Positions 46,185 to 56,607 of a DNA stretch of 64,000 nucleotides are shown in pieces. This DNA is from Natronincola peptidivorans (GTDB lineage Bacteria > Bacillota > Clostridia > Peptostreptococcales > Natronincolaceae): assembly GCF_900111615.1 (NCBI RefSeq), contig NZ_FOHU01000012.1:1-64000 (forward strand), in the 5' to 3' direction. Within the stretch, counting starts at the first letter, position 1; every line of letters begins with the position of its first letter. A model generated the notes under the pieces. It was given only the letters and a program-made list of their open reading frames with translations. It ran no database searches and was not told the origin of the DNA. The translations under genes and the position numbers were made by a program.

Positions 46185-46829
46185 ATGAAACAATTTGTAG
46201 TTATTGGATGTGGTCGTTTTGGGAGTAGTGTTGCTGAGAACCTATACAAATTAGGACATGATGTGCTAGCAATAGATGGACATGAGGAAACGGTGCAGAA
46301 TATTTCTGATAAAGTAACCCATGCTGTACAAGTGGATGCTACAGATGAGCATGCTTTAAGGTCATTGGGTTTGAGAAATTTTGATGTGGCGGTTATTACT
46401 ATAGGCTCTCATATCCAATCTTCAATAATGGCTACTCTTATTGTAAAGGAGTTAGGGGTGAAATATGTAGTAGCAAAGGCACAAAGCGAGCTGCATGCTA
46501 AAGTATTATATAAGATTGGTGCTGATAGGGTTGTTTTCCCAGAACGAGATATGGGTATGAGGGTTGCACATAACTTAGTAGCCACCAATATATTAGACTA
46601 TATAGAGCTTGCACCGGAATATAGCATCATGGAGATAACGACTATAGATGAATGGCATGAAAAAACACTATTAGACCTTAATATACGTTCAAGATATGGG
46701 ATTAATATTATGGCAATCAAACATGGAAATCATATTAATGTATCTCCTACAGCTAATGATGTAGTCCACAGAGGTGACGTGTTAGTAGTAATTGGACATA
46801 ACAATGACTTAAAGAGGCTACAAAAATAA
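46185..46829 (+). CDS. KtrA/TrkA-type potassium uptake regulatory subunit
   Basis: The 214-residue cytosolic protein has an RCK N-domain with Rossmann motif VVIGCGRFGSSVAENLYKLGHDVLAID (nucleotide binding) and an acidic residue at the end of the second strand. An RCK C-domain (about 135-214) ends VVHRGDVLVVIGHNNDLKRL. It binds ATP/ADP or NAD(H) and gates the KtrB-like channel upstream. The pair forms one operon. Confidence 0.94.
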   Translation: MKQFVVIGCGRFGSSVAENLYKLGHDVLAIDGHEETVQNISDKVTHAVQVDATDEHALRSLGLRNFDVAVITIGSHIQSSIMATLIVKELGVKYVVAKAQSELHAKVLYKIGADRVVFPERDMGMRVAHNLVATNILDYIELAPEYSIMEITTIDEWHEKTLLDLNIRSRYGINIMAIKHGNHINVSPTANDVVHRGDVLVVIGHNNDLKRLQK

Positions 46830-46867
46830 AAAAGAATAATAGTTTATGATAAAGCTAGGTGAAAACC

Positions 46868-47680
46868 ATGGAAAGAGAGATCATTACGAGTCAACAAAAC
46901 AAGCTAGTAAAACATGTAAAGGGCTTGCATACAAAGAAAAATAGAAGGATGTATAATCAATGTATTGTTGAAGGGATTCGAATTATTGAAGAATGTCTTA
47001 AACATCATATTCCTATAGCTTTTGTCCTTTATACTGAAGAATTAAGAAATGTGCAAGGTGGAAGTGATTTATTAGAGAAATTAAAGCGAAACAACAAATT
47101 ATATGAGATATCTAAGGATCTATATCGGAAGCTGTCTGATACAGAAAACCCTCAAGGTATAATGGCGATTGTTGATATAAAAAACACCAGCTTACAAGAG
47201 CTTTCAATAAAAGATGAAGATTTCTATATTATTTTAAATGAAATTCAGGATCCTGGCAACATGGGAACCATCATAAGGACAGCTGAAGCTGCTGGTGTTG
47301 ATGCCGTTATTTTAACCAAAGGATGTGTGGATCCATATAACACGAAAACTGTTAGAGCTACAATGGGAGCTTTATTTCATATGCCTATTATCCAGTTGGA
47401 AGGTAGTCAGGAATGGATATACTATTTAAAGAAAAAGGGAGTTAAACTAATAGCCAGTAATCTAAACACAGATAATACCTATCTAGATATAGATTATCAG
47501 GGAAAAATTGCCATCATTATTGGAAATGAAGCTAATGGTATAGATCAAAGTCTATTGTCCAAAGTAGACATGTCTATAAAAATACCTATATTGGGTAAGG
47601 TGGAATCCTTAAATGCCTCTGTTGCATCGGCTATACTAATCTATAAAGCAATAGAAAAGAAAAGATTTATGAGTCTTTAG
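46868..47680 (+). CDS. SpoU/TrmH-family RNA 2'-O-ribose methyltransferase
   Basis: The 270-residue protein has an N-terminal RNA-binding L30e-like domain (ITSQQNKLVKHVKGLHTKKNRRMYNQCIVEGIRIIEE) and a C-terminal SPOUT knot: LNEIQDPGNMGTIIRTAEAAGVDAVIL near 121, IIIGNEANGID near 216, and IPILGKVESLNASVASAILIYK near 237, all SpoU motifs. It uses S-adenosylmethionine to methylate rRNA, probably 23S (RlmB/TsnR-like). ATG 46868 with AGGTGA at five bases is preferred over GTG 46859. It often precedes pheST in Firmicutes. Confidence 0.92.
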   Translation: MEREIITSQQNKLVKHVKGLHTKKNRRMYNQCIVEGIRIIEECLKHHIPIAFVLYTEELRNVQGGSDLLEKLKRNNKLYEISKDLYRKLSDTENPQGIMAIVDIKNTSLQELSIKDEDFYIILNEIQDPGNMGTIIRTAEAAGVDAVILTKGCVDPYNTKTVRATMGALFHMPIIQLEGSQEWIYYLKKKGVKLIASNLNTDNTYLDIDYQGKIAIIIGNEANGIDQSLLSKVDMSIKIPILGKVESLNASVASAILIYKAIEKKRFMSL

Positions 47681-47717
47681 AAATTTCAAAAAATTTACAT
47701 ATATTTATTTAATCCCC

Positions 47718-47746
47718 TTGTTTCCCTCACCAACCTATGCTATAAT
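47718..47746 (+). promoter_or_regulatory. candidate promoter of the yqzL-pheST unit
   Basis: A perfect TATAAT (47741-47746) with a weak TTGTTT (47718-47723) 17 bases upstream. Confidence 0.5.
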
Positions 47747-47785
47747 GAATCTACAAGAATGGCTTAGGGGAAGGAGTGTGGTTCG

Positions 47786-47899
47786 TTGAGGATTGCAGAA
47801 GCATTTTGGAGAATATTTGAACTAACTGGCTCCATAACAGCCTATATTATGTACAAGAAATTAGAAATTAATCAAGAAATATACAATGGTAATAGCTAA
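47786..47899 (+). CDS. YqzL-like microprotein (37 aa)
   Basis: A TTG at 47786 follows AAGGAG by nine bases and opens 37 codons: RIAEAFWRIFELTGSITAYI, then MYKKLEINQEIYNGNS. The pattern W+IFE.TG.I.AY..YK+LE matches the YqzL family, small Firmicute proteins of unknown function. It lies inside the transcript leader of pheS, just before the T-box. Confidence 0.7.
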   Translation: MRIAEAFWRIFELTGSITAYIMYKKLEINQEIYNGNS

Positions 47900-47904
47900 G
47901 AAAG

Positions 47905-48125
47905 AGAAAAGTATGCTATAGACTATTTTTCAGAGAGAAGATGCCATAGGCTGGAAGCACTTCAAATAAGTATAGCAGAAGTTCCCTCTGGAGCAATAAA
48001 GCTGAAGGTTATAGTAGGCTTTATCGGTTGGACACCGTTATTGTCTCTTGAGTGGCATATATTATATGCTATTAGGGTGGTACCGCGGAATAAACCTTCG
48101 TCCCTTTTTAGGGATGGGGGTTTTT
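47905..48125 (+). promoter_or_regulatory. T-box leader of pheST
   Basis: The T-box AGGGTGGTACCGCGG is at 48074-48088, followed by a terminator (48095-48125, GTCCC-TTTTTA-GGGAT core, then five T). Stem I has the AG-bulge CAGAGAG (47931-47937). The specifier context GAAGTTCC gives TTC (47982-47984), phenylalanine. Confidence 0.93.
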
Positions 48126-48165
48126 GTATTTTTATTAATTATGTTGAATAGGAAGGAGTATTGTT

Positions 48166-49185
48166 ATGGAAAACAAGCTAAAAGCATTACAGGACAATGC
48201 TAAAGTAGAAATCTCTGCATCGGATTCCATGGAGGCATTAGAGAAAACTAGAGTGAAATATTTAGGAAAAAAAGGAGAATTAACTGAAGTTTTAAGAGGC
48301 ATGGGTAGCTTGGCAGCTGAAGAGAGACCTATTATAGGCAAAATGGCTAATGAAGTGAGGGAAACCATGGAGACTTTGCTTGAAGAAGCAAAAAAAGTCT
48401 TAAAAAATAAGGCACTAGAGCAACAATTAGCCTCTGAAGCAATCGATATTACCATGCCAGGCAAGAAAATAGAAATAGGGAAAAAACACCCTTTAACACA
48501 AGGCTTAGATGAGTTAAAAAACATTTTTATAGGGATGGGCTTTAAAGTTGCAGAGGGGCCTGAAGTGGAGACAGTATATTATAATTTTGATGCATTAAAT
48601 GCCCCAGCAAATCATCCTTCTAGAGATATCTCTGATACTTTCTACATCAATAAGGATGTTATCCTAAGACCACAAACATCACCTGTACAAGTAAGGGTAA
48701 TGGAAAGAGTAAAGCCTCCCATTAGGATAATTGCTCCAGGGAGATGTTTCAGAAATGATACACCAGATGCTACTCATTCTCCTATGTTTCACCAATTGGA
48801 AGGATTGGTAGTCGATAAAGGGATTACCCTAGGAGATTTAAAAGGTACTTTAGAAGTATTTGCTAAAGAGTTTTTAGGGAGCCATACAGAAATTAAGTTC
48901 AGACCTCATTATTTTCCCTTCACAGAACCAAGTGCAGAAATAGACGCATCCTGTTTTAAATGTGGTGGCGAGGGATGTGGGTTTTGCAAAGGCGAAGGAT
49001 GGATCGAATTGTTAGGAGCGGGAATGGTACATCCAAATGTCCTTAGAAACTGCGGAATTGATCCAGAAATCTATAGTGGGTTTGCTTTTGGAATGGGAAT
49101 TGACAGACTAGTAATGCTAAAATATGGAATAGATGACATACGTTTATTCTTTGAAAATGATATGCGTTTCTTAAATCAATTTTAA
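48166..49185 (+). CDS. pheS: phenylalanyl-tRNA synthetase alpha subunit
   Basis: The 339-residue class II catalytic subunit has an N-terminal coiled-coil (about 1-90) for tRNA binding. The catalytic core shows motif 1 region [29 protein letters not shown], motif 2 [24 protein letters not shown] and motif 3 [22 protein letters not shown] four-cysteine zinc-like insert [19 protein letters not shown] is present, common in Firmicutes. Length is normal (about 340). Confidence 0.98.
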   Translation: MENKLKALQDNAKVEISASDSMEALEKTRVKYLGKKGELTEVLRGMGSLAAEERPIIGKMANEVRETMETLLEEAKKVLKNKALEQQLASEAIDITMPGKKIEIGKKHPLTQGLDELKNIFIGMGFKVAEGPEVETVYYNFDALNAPANHPSRDISDTFYINKDVILRPQTSPVQVRVMERVKPPIRIIAPGRCFRNDTPDATHSPMFHQLEGLVVDKGITLGDLKGTLEVFAKEFLGSHTEIKFRPHYFPFTEPSAEIDASCFKCGGEGCGFCKGEGWIELLGAGMVHPNVLRNCGIDPEIYSGFAFGMGIDRLVMLKYGIDDIRLFFENDMRFLNQF

Positions 49186-49222
49186 CTGATGTGATGAAGA
49201 TAAAATAAGGAGGTTTTAACTT

Positions 49223-51616
49223 ATGCTGGTACCAGTAAAATGGTTAAAAAAATATGTTGATATAAATATGAGTACAAAAGAATTAGCAGATAGGATGACG
49301 ATGTCAGGCTCAAAGGTAGAAACAGTTAAAAAAACTGGTGAGGATATAGAAGGCGTTGTTGTTGGTAAAATTCTAAAAATTAAACCTCATCCAAATGCTG
49401 ATAAGCTAGTGGTTGTATTGGTTGACATTGGGGAAAAAACAATACAAATTGTAACGGGGGCAACGAATATAACCGAAGGTGATTATGTACCAGTAGCATT
49501 AGATGGTGGACTTTTACCAGGTGGAGTAAAAATAAATAAAGGGGAGCTTAGAGGAGAGGTATCCGAGGGAATGCTTTGCTCACAGGAAGAACTAGCAATA
49601 CCCAAATCAGTTATTCCTGAAGAGATGAAGGATGGGATTTGGATACTGAAGGAAGAATATCCTCTTGGAAAAAAAATAGCAGATGTCATTGATCTACAGG
49701 ATGAGGTAATTGAATTTGAGATTACTTCCAATAGGCCAGATTGCTTAAGTATGATTGGCATAGCTAGAGAAGTAGCTGCAACTATTGGAACAACTTTAAA
49801 ATATCCTAGCATACAAGTGAAGGAAGCGGAAGATAAAAGTAGTGATAAGGTCAGTGTAGTCATAGAAGATACTGAGGGATGCCAAAGATATGTTGCTAGA
49901 GTAATAGAAGACGTTACCATTAAACCTTCTCCCCAATGGATGCAACAAAGATTAGCAAAAGCAGGGGTACGACCCATCAACAATATTGTTGATATAACCA
50001 ACTATGTTATGTTAGAATACGGTCAACCCTTACATGCTTTCGATATTGACTATGTTGAGGGGCATACAATTATTGTGAAAAGAGGAGAGCGAGGTCAATC
50101 CTTTAAAACTTTAGACGGTGTAGAAAGAAAACTAAAGGAATATATCACCATGATTTGTGATACAAAGAAGGAATTGGCAATTGCTGGTGTAATGGGTGGT
50201 GAGGAATCAGAGGTTACATCAGCCACCAAAACTATTCTTTTAGAGTCTGCATATTTTGAACCTGAGGGGATTAGACTTACATCAAAACAATTAGGACTGA
50301 GAACAGAAGCATCTTCAAGATTTGAAAAAGGGATTGATCCCAATATTGCTTTAATAGCAGCCGAAAGAGCTTGTCAACTAATCAAAGAATTAGGAGTAGG
50401 AAGAATTTTAAAAGGTGCTGTAGATGTTTATCCAAAACCAAAAGAAGTTGAAGAAAAGAGTCTTCGTCCAAAGAAAGTAAATGATTTGCTTGGTACAAAT
50501 CTTACAAATGAAGAAATGGTACAAATTTTAGAAAGTTTAGAAATAGCTACCCAGGATGAAGGAGATGTTATTAAGGCAAGGATACCTACTTATCGAATTG
50601 ATTTAAATCAAGAGGCAGACTTTGTAGAAGAAATAGGTAGAATTTATGGCTATGATAATATTCCGGCTACGATGGCAAGAGGAAATATTGTTGTTGGCAG
50701 GAAAACAAATGGTCAAATAATTGAAGATGTTACAAAGGATGCTTTAAACGCTATGGGGATTAATGAGATTGCCACCTATTCCTTTGTTAGTCCAAAAAGC
50801 GCTGATAAAATAAGGTTGCCGGAAAATAGTATAAAAAGGAATTTCATCACATTATTGAACCCTCTAGGAGATGAAACCAGTGCTATGCGAACTAGTCTTC
50901 TACCAAATCTATTAGAGGTAATGGCAAGAAACTATAATAGAAAAGTAGAAGGGTTTAAAGCTTTTGAACTTGGAAGGATTTTTATTCCTAGGATGGAGGA
51001 ATCCAGTAAATTACCACATGAACTATCCAATTTAGTCATAGGTATCTATGGAGATGAAGACTTCTTTACATTGAAAGGCATAGTAGAAGGATTATTAAAT
51101 AGATTAAGAATTACAGGATATGAATATGAGGTGGAAAAACATCACCCAACCTTTCATCCAGGAAGATGCGGCAGTATTGTTTATGGAGATCATACTATAG
51201 GTGTATTAGGAGAACTCCATCCTGAAGTATTAGAAAACTATGGCTTAGGCAAAAAGTGCTATTGTGCAGAATTAGATTTTGAGTTGTTACTTCGTTTAAC
51301 TCGATTGGATACTATGTATAAACCACTGCCTAAATACCCTGCTATAACAAGAGATTTTGCAGTAGTAGTGAAAGAATACGTTTTGGTTAAAGAAATAGAG
51401 AAAATTATTTTTACAAATGGTGAAGGAATTCTAGAAAACTATAAATTGTTTGATATCTATCAAGGTAACCAGATTAAAGAAGGACACAAAAGTATAGCTT
51501 ATACATTAACCTATAGACATAAGGAGAGGACATTAAAGGATGAAGAAGTAAATATAGTACATGATAATATTTTAAAAGAAATTAAAGAAAAACTAGGTGG
51601 AACACTAAGAGATTAA
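49223..51616 (+). CDS. pheT: phenylalanyl-tRNA synthetase beta subunit
   Basis: The 797-residue subunit shows the full domain order: tRNA-binding OB domain (about 40-150, VVGKILKIKPHPNADKL), B3/B4 editing domain (PLHAFDIDYVEG near 270), B5 (KVNDLLGTNLTNEEMVQILESL), catalytic-like core with ETSAMRTSLLPNLLEVMARNYNR, and the C-terminal FDX-anticodon-binding domain (KYPAITRDFAVVVKE to the end). Forms the alpha2-beta2 enzyme with PheS, 37 bases upstream. Confidence 0.98.
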   Translation: MLVPVKWLKKYVDINMSTKELADRMTMSGSKVETVKKTGEDIEGVVVGKILKIKPHPNADKLVVVLVDIGEKTIQIVTGATNITEGDYVPVALDGGLLPGGVKINKGELRGEVSEGMLCSQEELAIPKSVIPEEMKDGIWILKEEYPLGKKIADVIDLQDEVIEFEITSNRPDCLSMIGIAREVAATIGTTLKYPSIQVKEAEDKSSDKVSVVIEDTEGCQRYVARVIEDVTIKPSPQWMQQRLAKAGVRPINNIVDITNYVMLEYGQPLHAFDIDYVEGHTIIVKRGERGQSFKTLDGVERKLKEYITMICDTKKELAIAGVMGGEESEVTSATKTILLESAYFEPEGIRLTSKQLGLRTEASSRFEKGIDPNIALIAAERACQLIKELGVGRILKGAVDVYPKPKEVEEKSLRPKKVNDLLGTNLTNEEMVQILESLEIATQDEGDVIKARIPTYRIDLNQEADFVEEIGRIYGYDNIPATMARGNIVVGRKTNGQIIEDVTKDALNAMGINEIATYSFVSPKSADKIRLPENSIKRNFITLLNPLGDETSAMRTSLLPNLLEVMARNYNRKVEGFKAFELGRIFIPRMEESSKLPHELSNLVIGIYGDEDFFTLKGIVEGLLNRLRITGYEYEVEKHHPTFHPGRCGSIVYGDHTIGVLGELHPEVLENYGLGKKCYCAELDFELLLRLTRLDTMYKPLPKYPAITRDFAVVVKEYVLVKEIEKIIFTNGEGILENYKLFDIYQGNQIKEGHKSIAYTLTYRHKERTLKDEEVNIVHDNILKEIKEKLGGTLRD

Positions 51617-51624
51617 TAAATGAA

Positions 51625-51660
51625 TATAAACTATGCAACCTATAGGTTGCATAGTTTATA
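51625..51660 (+). terminator. terminator of pheST
   Basis: A perfect 16-bp stem (51625-51640 with 51645-51660) and a TATA loop, followed by TTATATTT. Confidence 0.8.
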
Positions 51661-51801
51661 TTATATTTACTTAACTTATAAAAGATTTTTAAAGAAAAAA
51701 TAAATTTCTCATGCTTTTTAAGCAGGATATTATCTATTTGTAAAGAAATGATATATAAAGCTTAATCAAAATGTATAAGTCCAGTGAGGGGTTGATCTAC
51801 T

Positions 51802-52362
51802 ATGGAGAAGAAAAATAAAGTTATAATAAAAATAAATGGACAAGACTATCAAATTATAGGAACAGAGCCAAAGGATTATTTATTAAAAGTAGGTAACTTT
51901 GTCGATGAACAGATGGACTGTATTGCAAAGCATAATAATAAGTTAAGCACTTCTATGATTGCTGTATTGACTAGTATAAATATTGCCGATCAATTCTTAA
52001 AAATGCAAAATCAATTTGATACAATAAAAAAAGAGCATGCTGACCCCTTAAATGAATTAGAACAATTAAAAAATCACTATAATATTGCCTTAAAGGAATT
52101 GGAGGAAAAAAGAGAAAGTCTTCAGTTACTACAAAAGCAAGCAGAAGAATTAATGAGCTATAAAGAAAAAATTGAGACAGAAAACAAAGCACTAAAAGAG
52201 AAATTACATAATAATGAAGAAGATTTAGTTAATGCTGAGGCTATTATTAATGATTTACAGAATAAGTTATTTGAAAATCAAATCAAACTGGTACAAATGA
52301 GAAAAGATTTAGAGGAATATGTAAACAATACAGATACCATCAACAAAGTAAAAAAGATATAG
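51802..52362 (+). CDS. zapA: cell-division protein ZapA with long coiled coil
   Basis: The 186-residue protein starts with a ZapA domain (residues 5-95: VIIKINGQDYQIIGTEPKDYLLKVGNFVDEQM) and continues in a long heptad-rich coiled coil (about 80-175). ZapA binds and bundles FtsZ filaments at midcell. The coiled coil is longer than in the roughly 90-110 residue classical ZapA, as is common in clostridia. It lies next to pheT, a frequent arrangement. Confidence 0.85.
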   Translation: MEKKNKVIIKINGQDYQIIGTEPKDYLLKVGNFVDEQMDCIAKHNNKLSTSMIAVLTSINIADQFLKMQNQFDTIKKEHADPLNELEQLKNHYNIALKELEEKRESLQLLQKQAEELMSYKEKIETENKALKEKLHNNEEDLVNAEAIINDLQNKLFENQIKLVQMRKDLEEYVNNTDTINKVKKI

Positions 52363-52395
52363 TCGTCAAACAAAATCAATGAAAAAAATATTTAA

Positions 52396-52427
52396 AGTAG
52401 TGATATAATAATATTACTGCTTTTTTT
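52396..52427 (+). terminator. terminator after zapA
   Basis: AGTAGTGATAT pairs imperfectly with ATATTACTGCT, followed by seven T. Confidence 0.65.
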
Positions 52428-52458
52428 ATTATAGAAATAGAGAAAGGTGTTAATGATT

Positions 52459-54921
52459 ATGGGAAAAGTAGAACTACTAGCACCAGCCGGGTCCTATGAA
52501 GCATTTCATGCAGCTGTACAAAATGGTGCAGATGCTGTATATTTAGGCGGAACAGCATTCAGTGCCAGAGCATATGCCTCAAACTTTGAAATGGAAACAT
52601 TAGAAAAAGCTATGAAGTATGCACATCTTAGAGGAGTGAAGGTTTATGTAACAATAAATACCCTAATAAAAGATGTGGAAAGGAAAGAATTGCTTCAGTA
52701 TATAAATAGACTATATAGCATTGGGATAGATGCTATCATTGTACAAGATTTAGGTGTAATACAAATTGTTAGAGAGGTTTTTCCAGATTTAGAAATTCAT
52801 TGCAGCACACAGATGACTTTACACAATAGTGAAGGTATAAATTTATTAACAGAACTAGGAGTTAAACGAGTTGTTTTAGCTAGAGAACTATCTTTAAAGG
52901 ATATTAAAAAAATTTATGATAATACTCAAGCAGAGCTTGAAGTATTTATACACGGAGCCCTATGCTATAGTTATTCAGGACAGTGTTTAATGAGCAGCTT
53001 TATAGGAGGTCGCAGTGGCAATAGAGGTAGATGTGCTCAACCCTGTAGAAAAAAATATGAAATCATATCCTTAAATAAAGAAATTGTTGCAAAAAGTCAG
53101 GGATACTATATGAGTATGAGAGATTTAAATGTATTGAATAATATAGGAGAAGTAATTGAAAGCGGTGTTTTCTCCTTTAAGATAGAAGGCAGAATGAAAA
53201 AGCCTCATTATGTAGCCAGTATAGTAAGGGCTTATCGAAGAGCCATTGACGATTATTTGCTATATAAAAAACCGTTTATGGATGAAAAAGTAACGAAGGA
53301 GATAACACAAGTCTTCAATCGAAAATTTACAAAAGGGTATTTACTAAGTAGCACCACTCAAAATATCATTAATCCAGAAAAACCAAACAATAGAGGATTA
53401 TTCTTAGGGAAAATAAAAGAATATAACATCAAAAACAAAAGAATTACTATTAAGCTTATGGAAAATATTCGACAGGGAGATGGCATTGAAATATGGAGCA
53501 ATATTTCAGGTAGTAATGGAGGTGTTATCAACAAAATATTTTTACATAATGAGCTAATACATGAAGCCGCTAAGGGAGAAACTGTGGATATTCAATTTTT
53601 AGGTTCAATTCAAAAAGGTGATGATGTATTTAAAACTTTAGATTTACAGTTAATGAAGCATATAGAAAAAAGCTACGAGGCAGGTTATGAAAATAAAAAA
53701 GTGAAAATCTATGGAGAGATTAAAGTACTATCTAATATGCCTATAAAACTATGGCTTTGGGATAATGAAGAAAACATAGTATATCAAGAAAGCAAAGAAA
53801 TTGTGGAGAGAGCTCGAAAAGTAGCTTTAACTGAGGAGAAAATAATAGAAAATATAAGTAAACTAGGAAATACACCATTTCAGATGGAAACTATCCAAGT
53901 CACTATAGATAAAAATATCTCCATACCAATCTCCTCAATTAATCAGGTCAGAAGAGATGCTGTAGAAGCACTGTCAAATCTTAGAAGCAATAGAAACACA
54001 AAACAGCCAAAACCTTTAGAAAAAATTGTAATCAATCATAGACACACATCGCTAAGGGAAAAAACCACTGAAAAGTATAGGCCAAGATTAGCAGTCAAAG
54101 TTGATTCCTATCAACAATTAAAGTATGTGCTTCAACAACAGGTGGAGAGGGTATATTACGGAAACACAAAAAATCTTGAAGCTGCTTTAGAATTATGTAA
54201 AAGTAAAGAGGTGGAAATTTATTTTAGAAGTCCGGCTATAATAAAAGATAATGAACAGGAGATACTAAAAGAAATATTGACAAGATATTCATTTGATGGG
54301 CTTTTAGCAGGAGATTTAGGTATGATTGTATTTGGAAGAAAGACTTTGAAAAAGCCTGTTATAGCTGATTTTACCTTAAACATAATGAATAGCAGCACTG
54401 TAGAGTTTATGAAGAAGCAAGGTGTTTCTGGTGTAACTCTATCCACTGAGTTGGACTTGAAAAATATTAAAAATTTGAAGGTTAATAGGAGTTTAGAAGT
54501 TGAGATAATTGTTTATGGGAAATTACCGATTATGGTTACTGAAGCCTGTCCTTTGATTATTGGTGATGTATGTAACCATCAGTGCAAAGAATGTAAAGAT
54601 GAAGCCTTTCATTACCTATGGGGTCTAAAAGATGAAAAGGATGCTATTTTTCCTTTCACAAAAGACGAGTGGGGAAGAACAGTGGTGTTGAACAGCTGTC
54701 CTTTGTATATGATAGATAAAGTTGAAGATTTAGCAAAAATATACACTACATCTTATAGACTAGATTTTACTAACGAGACACCTCAGGAAATCATAAATAT
54801 TGTGACAAATTATAAAAAAAACATAGATATGTACTTTAACAATGGAAGTATTGATAATAGCAAAGTAAAAGAAGGAATAAATCACTATACTAGAGGTCAT
54901 TTTTACCGTGGAATTGAATAA
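52459..54921 (+). CDS. U32 family peptidase / RNA-hydroxylation-type protein with DUF3656
   Basis: The 820-residue protein has an N-terminal U32 TIM barrel (LLAPAGSYEAFHAAVQNGADAVYLGG; HCSTQMTLHNSEGINLLTELGVKRVVLARELSL; FIHGALCYSYSGQCLMSSFIGGRSGNRGRCAQPCRKKYE with four cysteines) followed by a DUF3656-type middle and a second, degenerate barrel with YRPRLAVKVDSYQQLKYVL and a cysteine-rich end (CPLIIGDVCNHQCKECKD). U32 members were called collagenases, but relatives (TrhP, RlhA) act in tRNA or rRNA hydroxylation. ATG 52459 is best spaced from AAAGGTG. Single-gene unit. Confidence 0.9.
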   Translation: MGKVELLAPAGSYEAFHAAVQNGADAVYLGGTAFSARAYASNFEMETLEKAMKYAHLRGVKVYVTINTLIKDVERKELLQYINRLYSIGIDAIIVQDLGVIQIVREVFPDLEIHCSTQMTLHNSEGINLLTELGVKRVVLARELSLKDIKKIYDNTQAELEVFIHGALCYSYSGQCLMSSFIGGRSGNRGRCAQPCRKKYEIISLNKEIVAKSQGYYMSMRDLNVLNNIGEVIESGVFSFKIEGRMKKPHYVASIVRAYRRAIDDYLLYKKPFMDEKVTKEITQVFNRKFTKGYLLSSTTQNIINPEKPNNRGLFLGKIKEYNIKNKRITIKLMENIRQGDGIEIWSNISGSNGGVINKIFLHNELIHEAAKGETVDIQFLGSIQKGDDVFKTLDLQLMKHIEKSYEAGYENKKVKIYGEIKVLSNMPIKLWLWDNEENIVYQESKEIVERARKVALTEEKIIENISKLGNTPFQMETIQVTIDKNISIPISSINQVRRDAVEALSNLRSNRNTKQPKPLEKIVINHRHTSLREKTTEKYRPRLAVKVDSYQQLKYVLQQQVERVYYGNTKNLEAALELCKSKEVEIYFRSPAIIKDNEQEILKEILTRYSFDGLLAGDLGMIVFGRKTLKKPVIADFTLNIMNSSTVEFMKKQGVSGVTLSTELDLKNIKNLKVNRSLEVEIIVYGKLPIMVTEACPLIIGDVCNHQCKECKDEAFHYLWGLKDEKDAIFPFTKDEWGRTVVLNSCPLYMIDKVEDLAKIYTTSYRLDFTNETPQEIINIVTNYKKNIDMYFNNGSIDNSKVKEGINHYTRGHFYRGIE

Positions 54922-54936
54922 ATAATGTTTTATCCC

Positions 54937-54965
54937 TTGACAGAAAAAAAAGATTGTAATATTAT
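54937..54965 (+). promoter_or_regulatory. promoter of the tyrS leader
   Basis: TTGACA (54937-54942) and TATTAT (54960-54965), 17 bases apart. Confidence 0.7.
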
Positions 54966-54984
54966 ATTTCAAAATAATACTTTT

Positions 54985-55218
54985 TGACGATGAAGAAAAA
55001 AGTAGCACTTTATGGTTACACCTCAGAGAGTAGACTGGTTGGTGAGAAGTCTATAGTACATAAAGCTGTGAATTACATTTTGGAGTTACAATGGGAAATC
55101 ATTGCGGAAGTCAACCGATAGATTGACATGGAGACATCTTTTTATAGATGGAAACTAAGGTGGTACCACGGGTCTTGCTCGTCCTTAAACAAGGATGAAT
55201 AGGGCTCTTTATTTTTTA
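54985..55218 (+). promoter_or_regulatory. T-box leader of tyrS
   Basis: The T-box AAGGTGGTACCACGGG is at 55157-55172, followed by a terminator built on TCCTT-AAAC-AAGGA (about 55182-55195) and a T-rich end at 55210-55218. Stem I has the AG-bulge CAGAGAG (55024-55030). The specifier context GAATTACATT gives TAC (55074-55076), tyrosine. Confidence 0.92.
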
Positions 55219-55242
55219 TATTAGAATGATAGGAGGCACGAA

Positions 55243-56481
55243 ATGAAAAATGTATTTGAAGTTTTAGAAGAAAGAGGGTATATAGAACAAGTTACCTATG
55301 AAGAGGAATTAAAAGAGCTAATGGCGAAAGAACCAGTAACCTTCTACATTGGCTTTGATGCAACAGCAGATAGCTTAACCCTTGGACATTTTCTACAAAT
55401 CATGGTAATGATGCATATGCAAAAAGCTGGACACAAGCCTATTGTTTTATTAGGCGGGGGTACTACAATGGTAGGAGATCCTTCTGGTAAAGCAGATATG
55501 CGTAAAATGATGACAAAGGAAACCATAGCAGAAAATGCAGAAAGATTTAGACAACAGTTTGCTAGATTTTTAGATTTTGAGAATGATAAAGCAACTATTG
55601 TGAACAACGCAGATTGGTTGTTAGAGCTGAATTATATCGAATTTCTAAGAGAAGTTGGTAGACATTTTTCTGTCAATAGAATGCTTGCGGCAGAATGTTA
55701 TAAGTCAAGGTTGGAGCAAGGGTTAACCTTCTTAGAATTTAATTATATGCTAATGCAATCCTATGACTATTTAGAATTATTCCGTAGATATAACTGTAAA
55801 ATTCAAATGGGTGGGAGTGATCAATGGTCCAATATCTTAGGAGGATATGAATTAGTTAGAAGAATAGAAGGAGAATCTGTATATGCTTTAACCTTTAAAC
55901 TACTGACCACCAGTGAAGGAAAAAAAATGGGCAAGACTGAATCAGGTACCATCTGGTTAGATCCTGAGAAAACTTCACCTTATGATTTTTATCAATATTT
56001 GAGGAATGTTGATGATAAAGATGTAGAAAAAATCCTAGCATTATTGACTTTCTTACCTATGGAAGAAGTGAAAGAGCTTGGATCTTTAGAAGGAGCAGCC
56101 ATTAATAAAGCCAAAGATGTATTGGCTTTTGAAGTAACTAAAATAGTACATGGTGAAGAGGAAGCACAAAAGGCACAGGAGGCTGCTAAAGCTCTGTTTA
56201 GTGGTGGTAAAACAGCTGATACTATGCCAACCACAAATATTTTAAGGTCAAGGCTTGAAGAAGGATTAGACATTATGACTCTTTTAGTAGAGACTAAATT
56301 GACAGCTTCAAAATCAGAAGGAAGACGTCTTCTACAGCAGGGGGGAATCTCTATAGATGATAAGAAAGTAGAGGATATTAATCTTCCTATTACTGATAAT
56401 ATGTTTAATGAGGATAGCTTAACCATTAAGAAAGGTAAAAAAGTATACCATCAAGTAAAAATAATAGATAAAAAAGTTTAG
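55243..56481 (+). CDS. tyrS: tyrosyl-tRNA synthetase
   Basis: The 412-residue class I synthetase has the HIGH-like motif [12 protein letters not shown] near residue 47 and the KMSKS-like motif KKMGKTESG near 227. The tyrosine pocket includes [15 protein letters not shown] and [14 protein letters not shown] with [13 protein letters not shown]-terminal S4 RNA-binding domain (about 345-410) follows. This is the TyrZ-like longer subclass (KMGKT). Length is normal (about 410). Confidence 0.97.
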   Translation: MKNVFEVLEERGYIEQVTYEEELKELMAKEPVTFYIGFDATADSLTLGHFLQIMVMMHMQKAGHKPIVLLGGGTTMVGDPSGKADMRKMMTKETIAENAERFRQQFARFLDFENDKATIVNNADWLLELNYIEFLREVGRHFSVNRMLAAECYKSRLEQGLTFLEFNYMLMQSYDYLELFRRYNCKIQMGGSDQWSNILGGYELVRRIEGESVYALTFKLLTTSEGKKMGKTESGTIWLDPEKTSPYDFYQYLRNVDDKDVEKILALLTFLPMEEVKELGSLEGAAINKAKDVLAFEVTKIVHGEEEAQKAQEAAKALFSGGKTADTMPTTNILRSRLEEGLDIMTLLVETKLTASKSEGRRLLQQGGISIDDKKVEDINLPITDNMFNEDSLTIKKGKKVYHQVKIIDKKV

Positions 56482-56509
56482 TGGACAATAATAAAATAAT
56501 TATATTTAT

Positions 56510-56542
56510 AAGTCTTAGCCATATTATGGGTAAGACTTATTT
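56510..56542 (+). terminator. terminator after tyrS
   Basis: AAGTCTTAGCC pairs with GGGTAAGACTT (one internal mismatch) and runs into ATTTTAT. Confidence 0.7.
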
Positions 56543-56607
56543 TATGATATAATAATACATAATGAGGAGAAATTATTACAACAAGTGACACTATTCGAGG
56601 TGAAATA

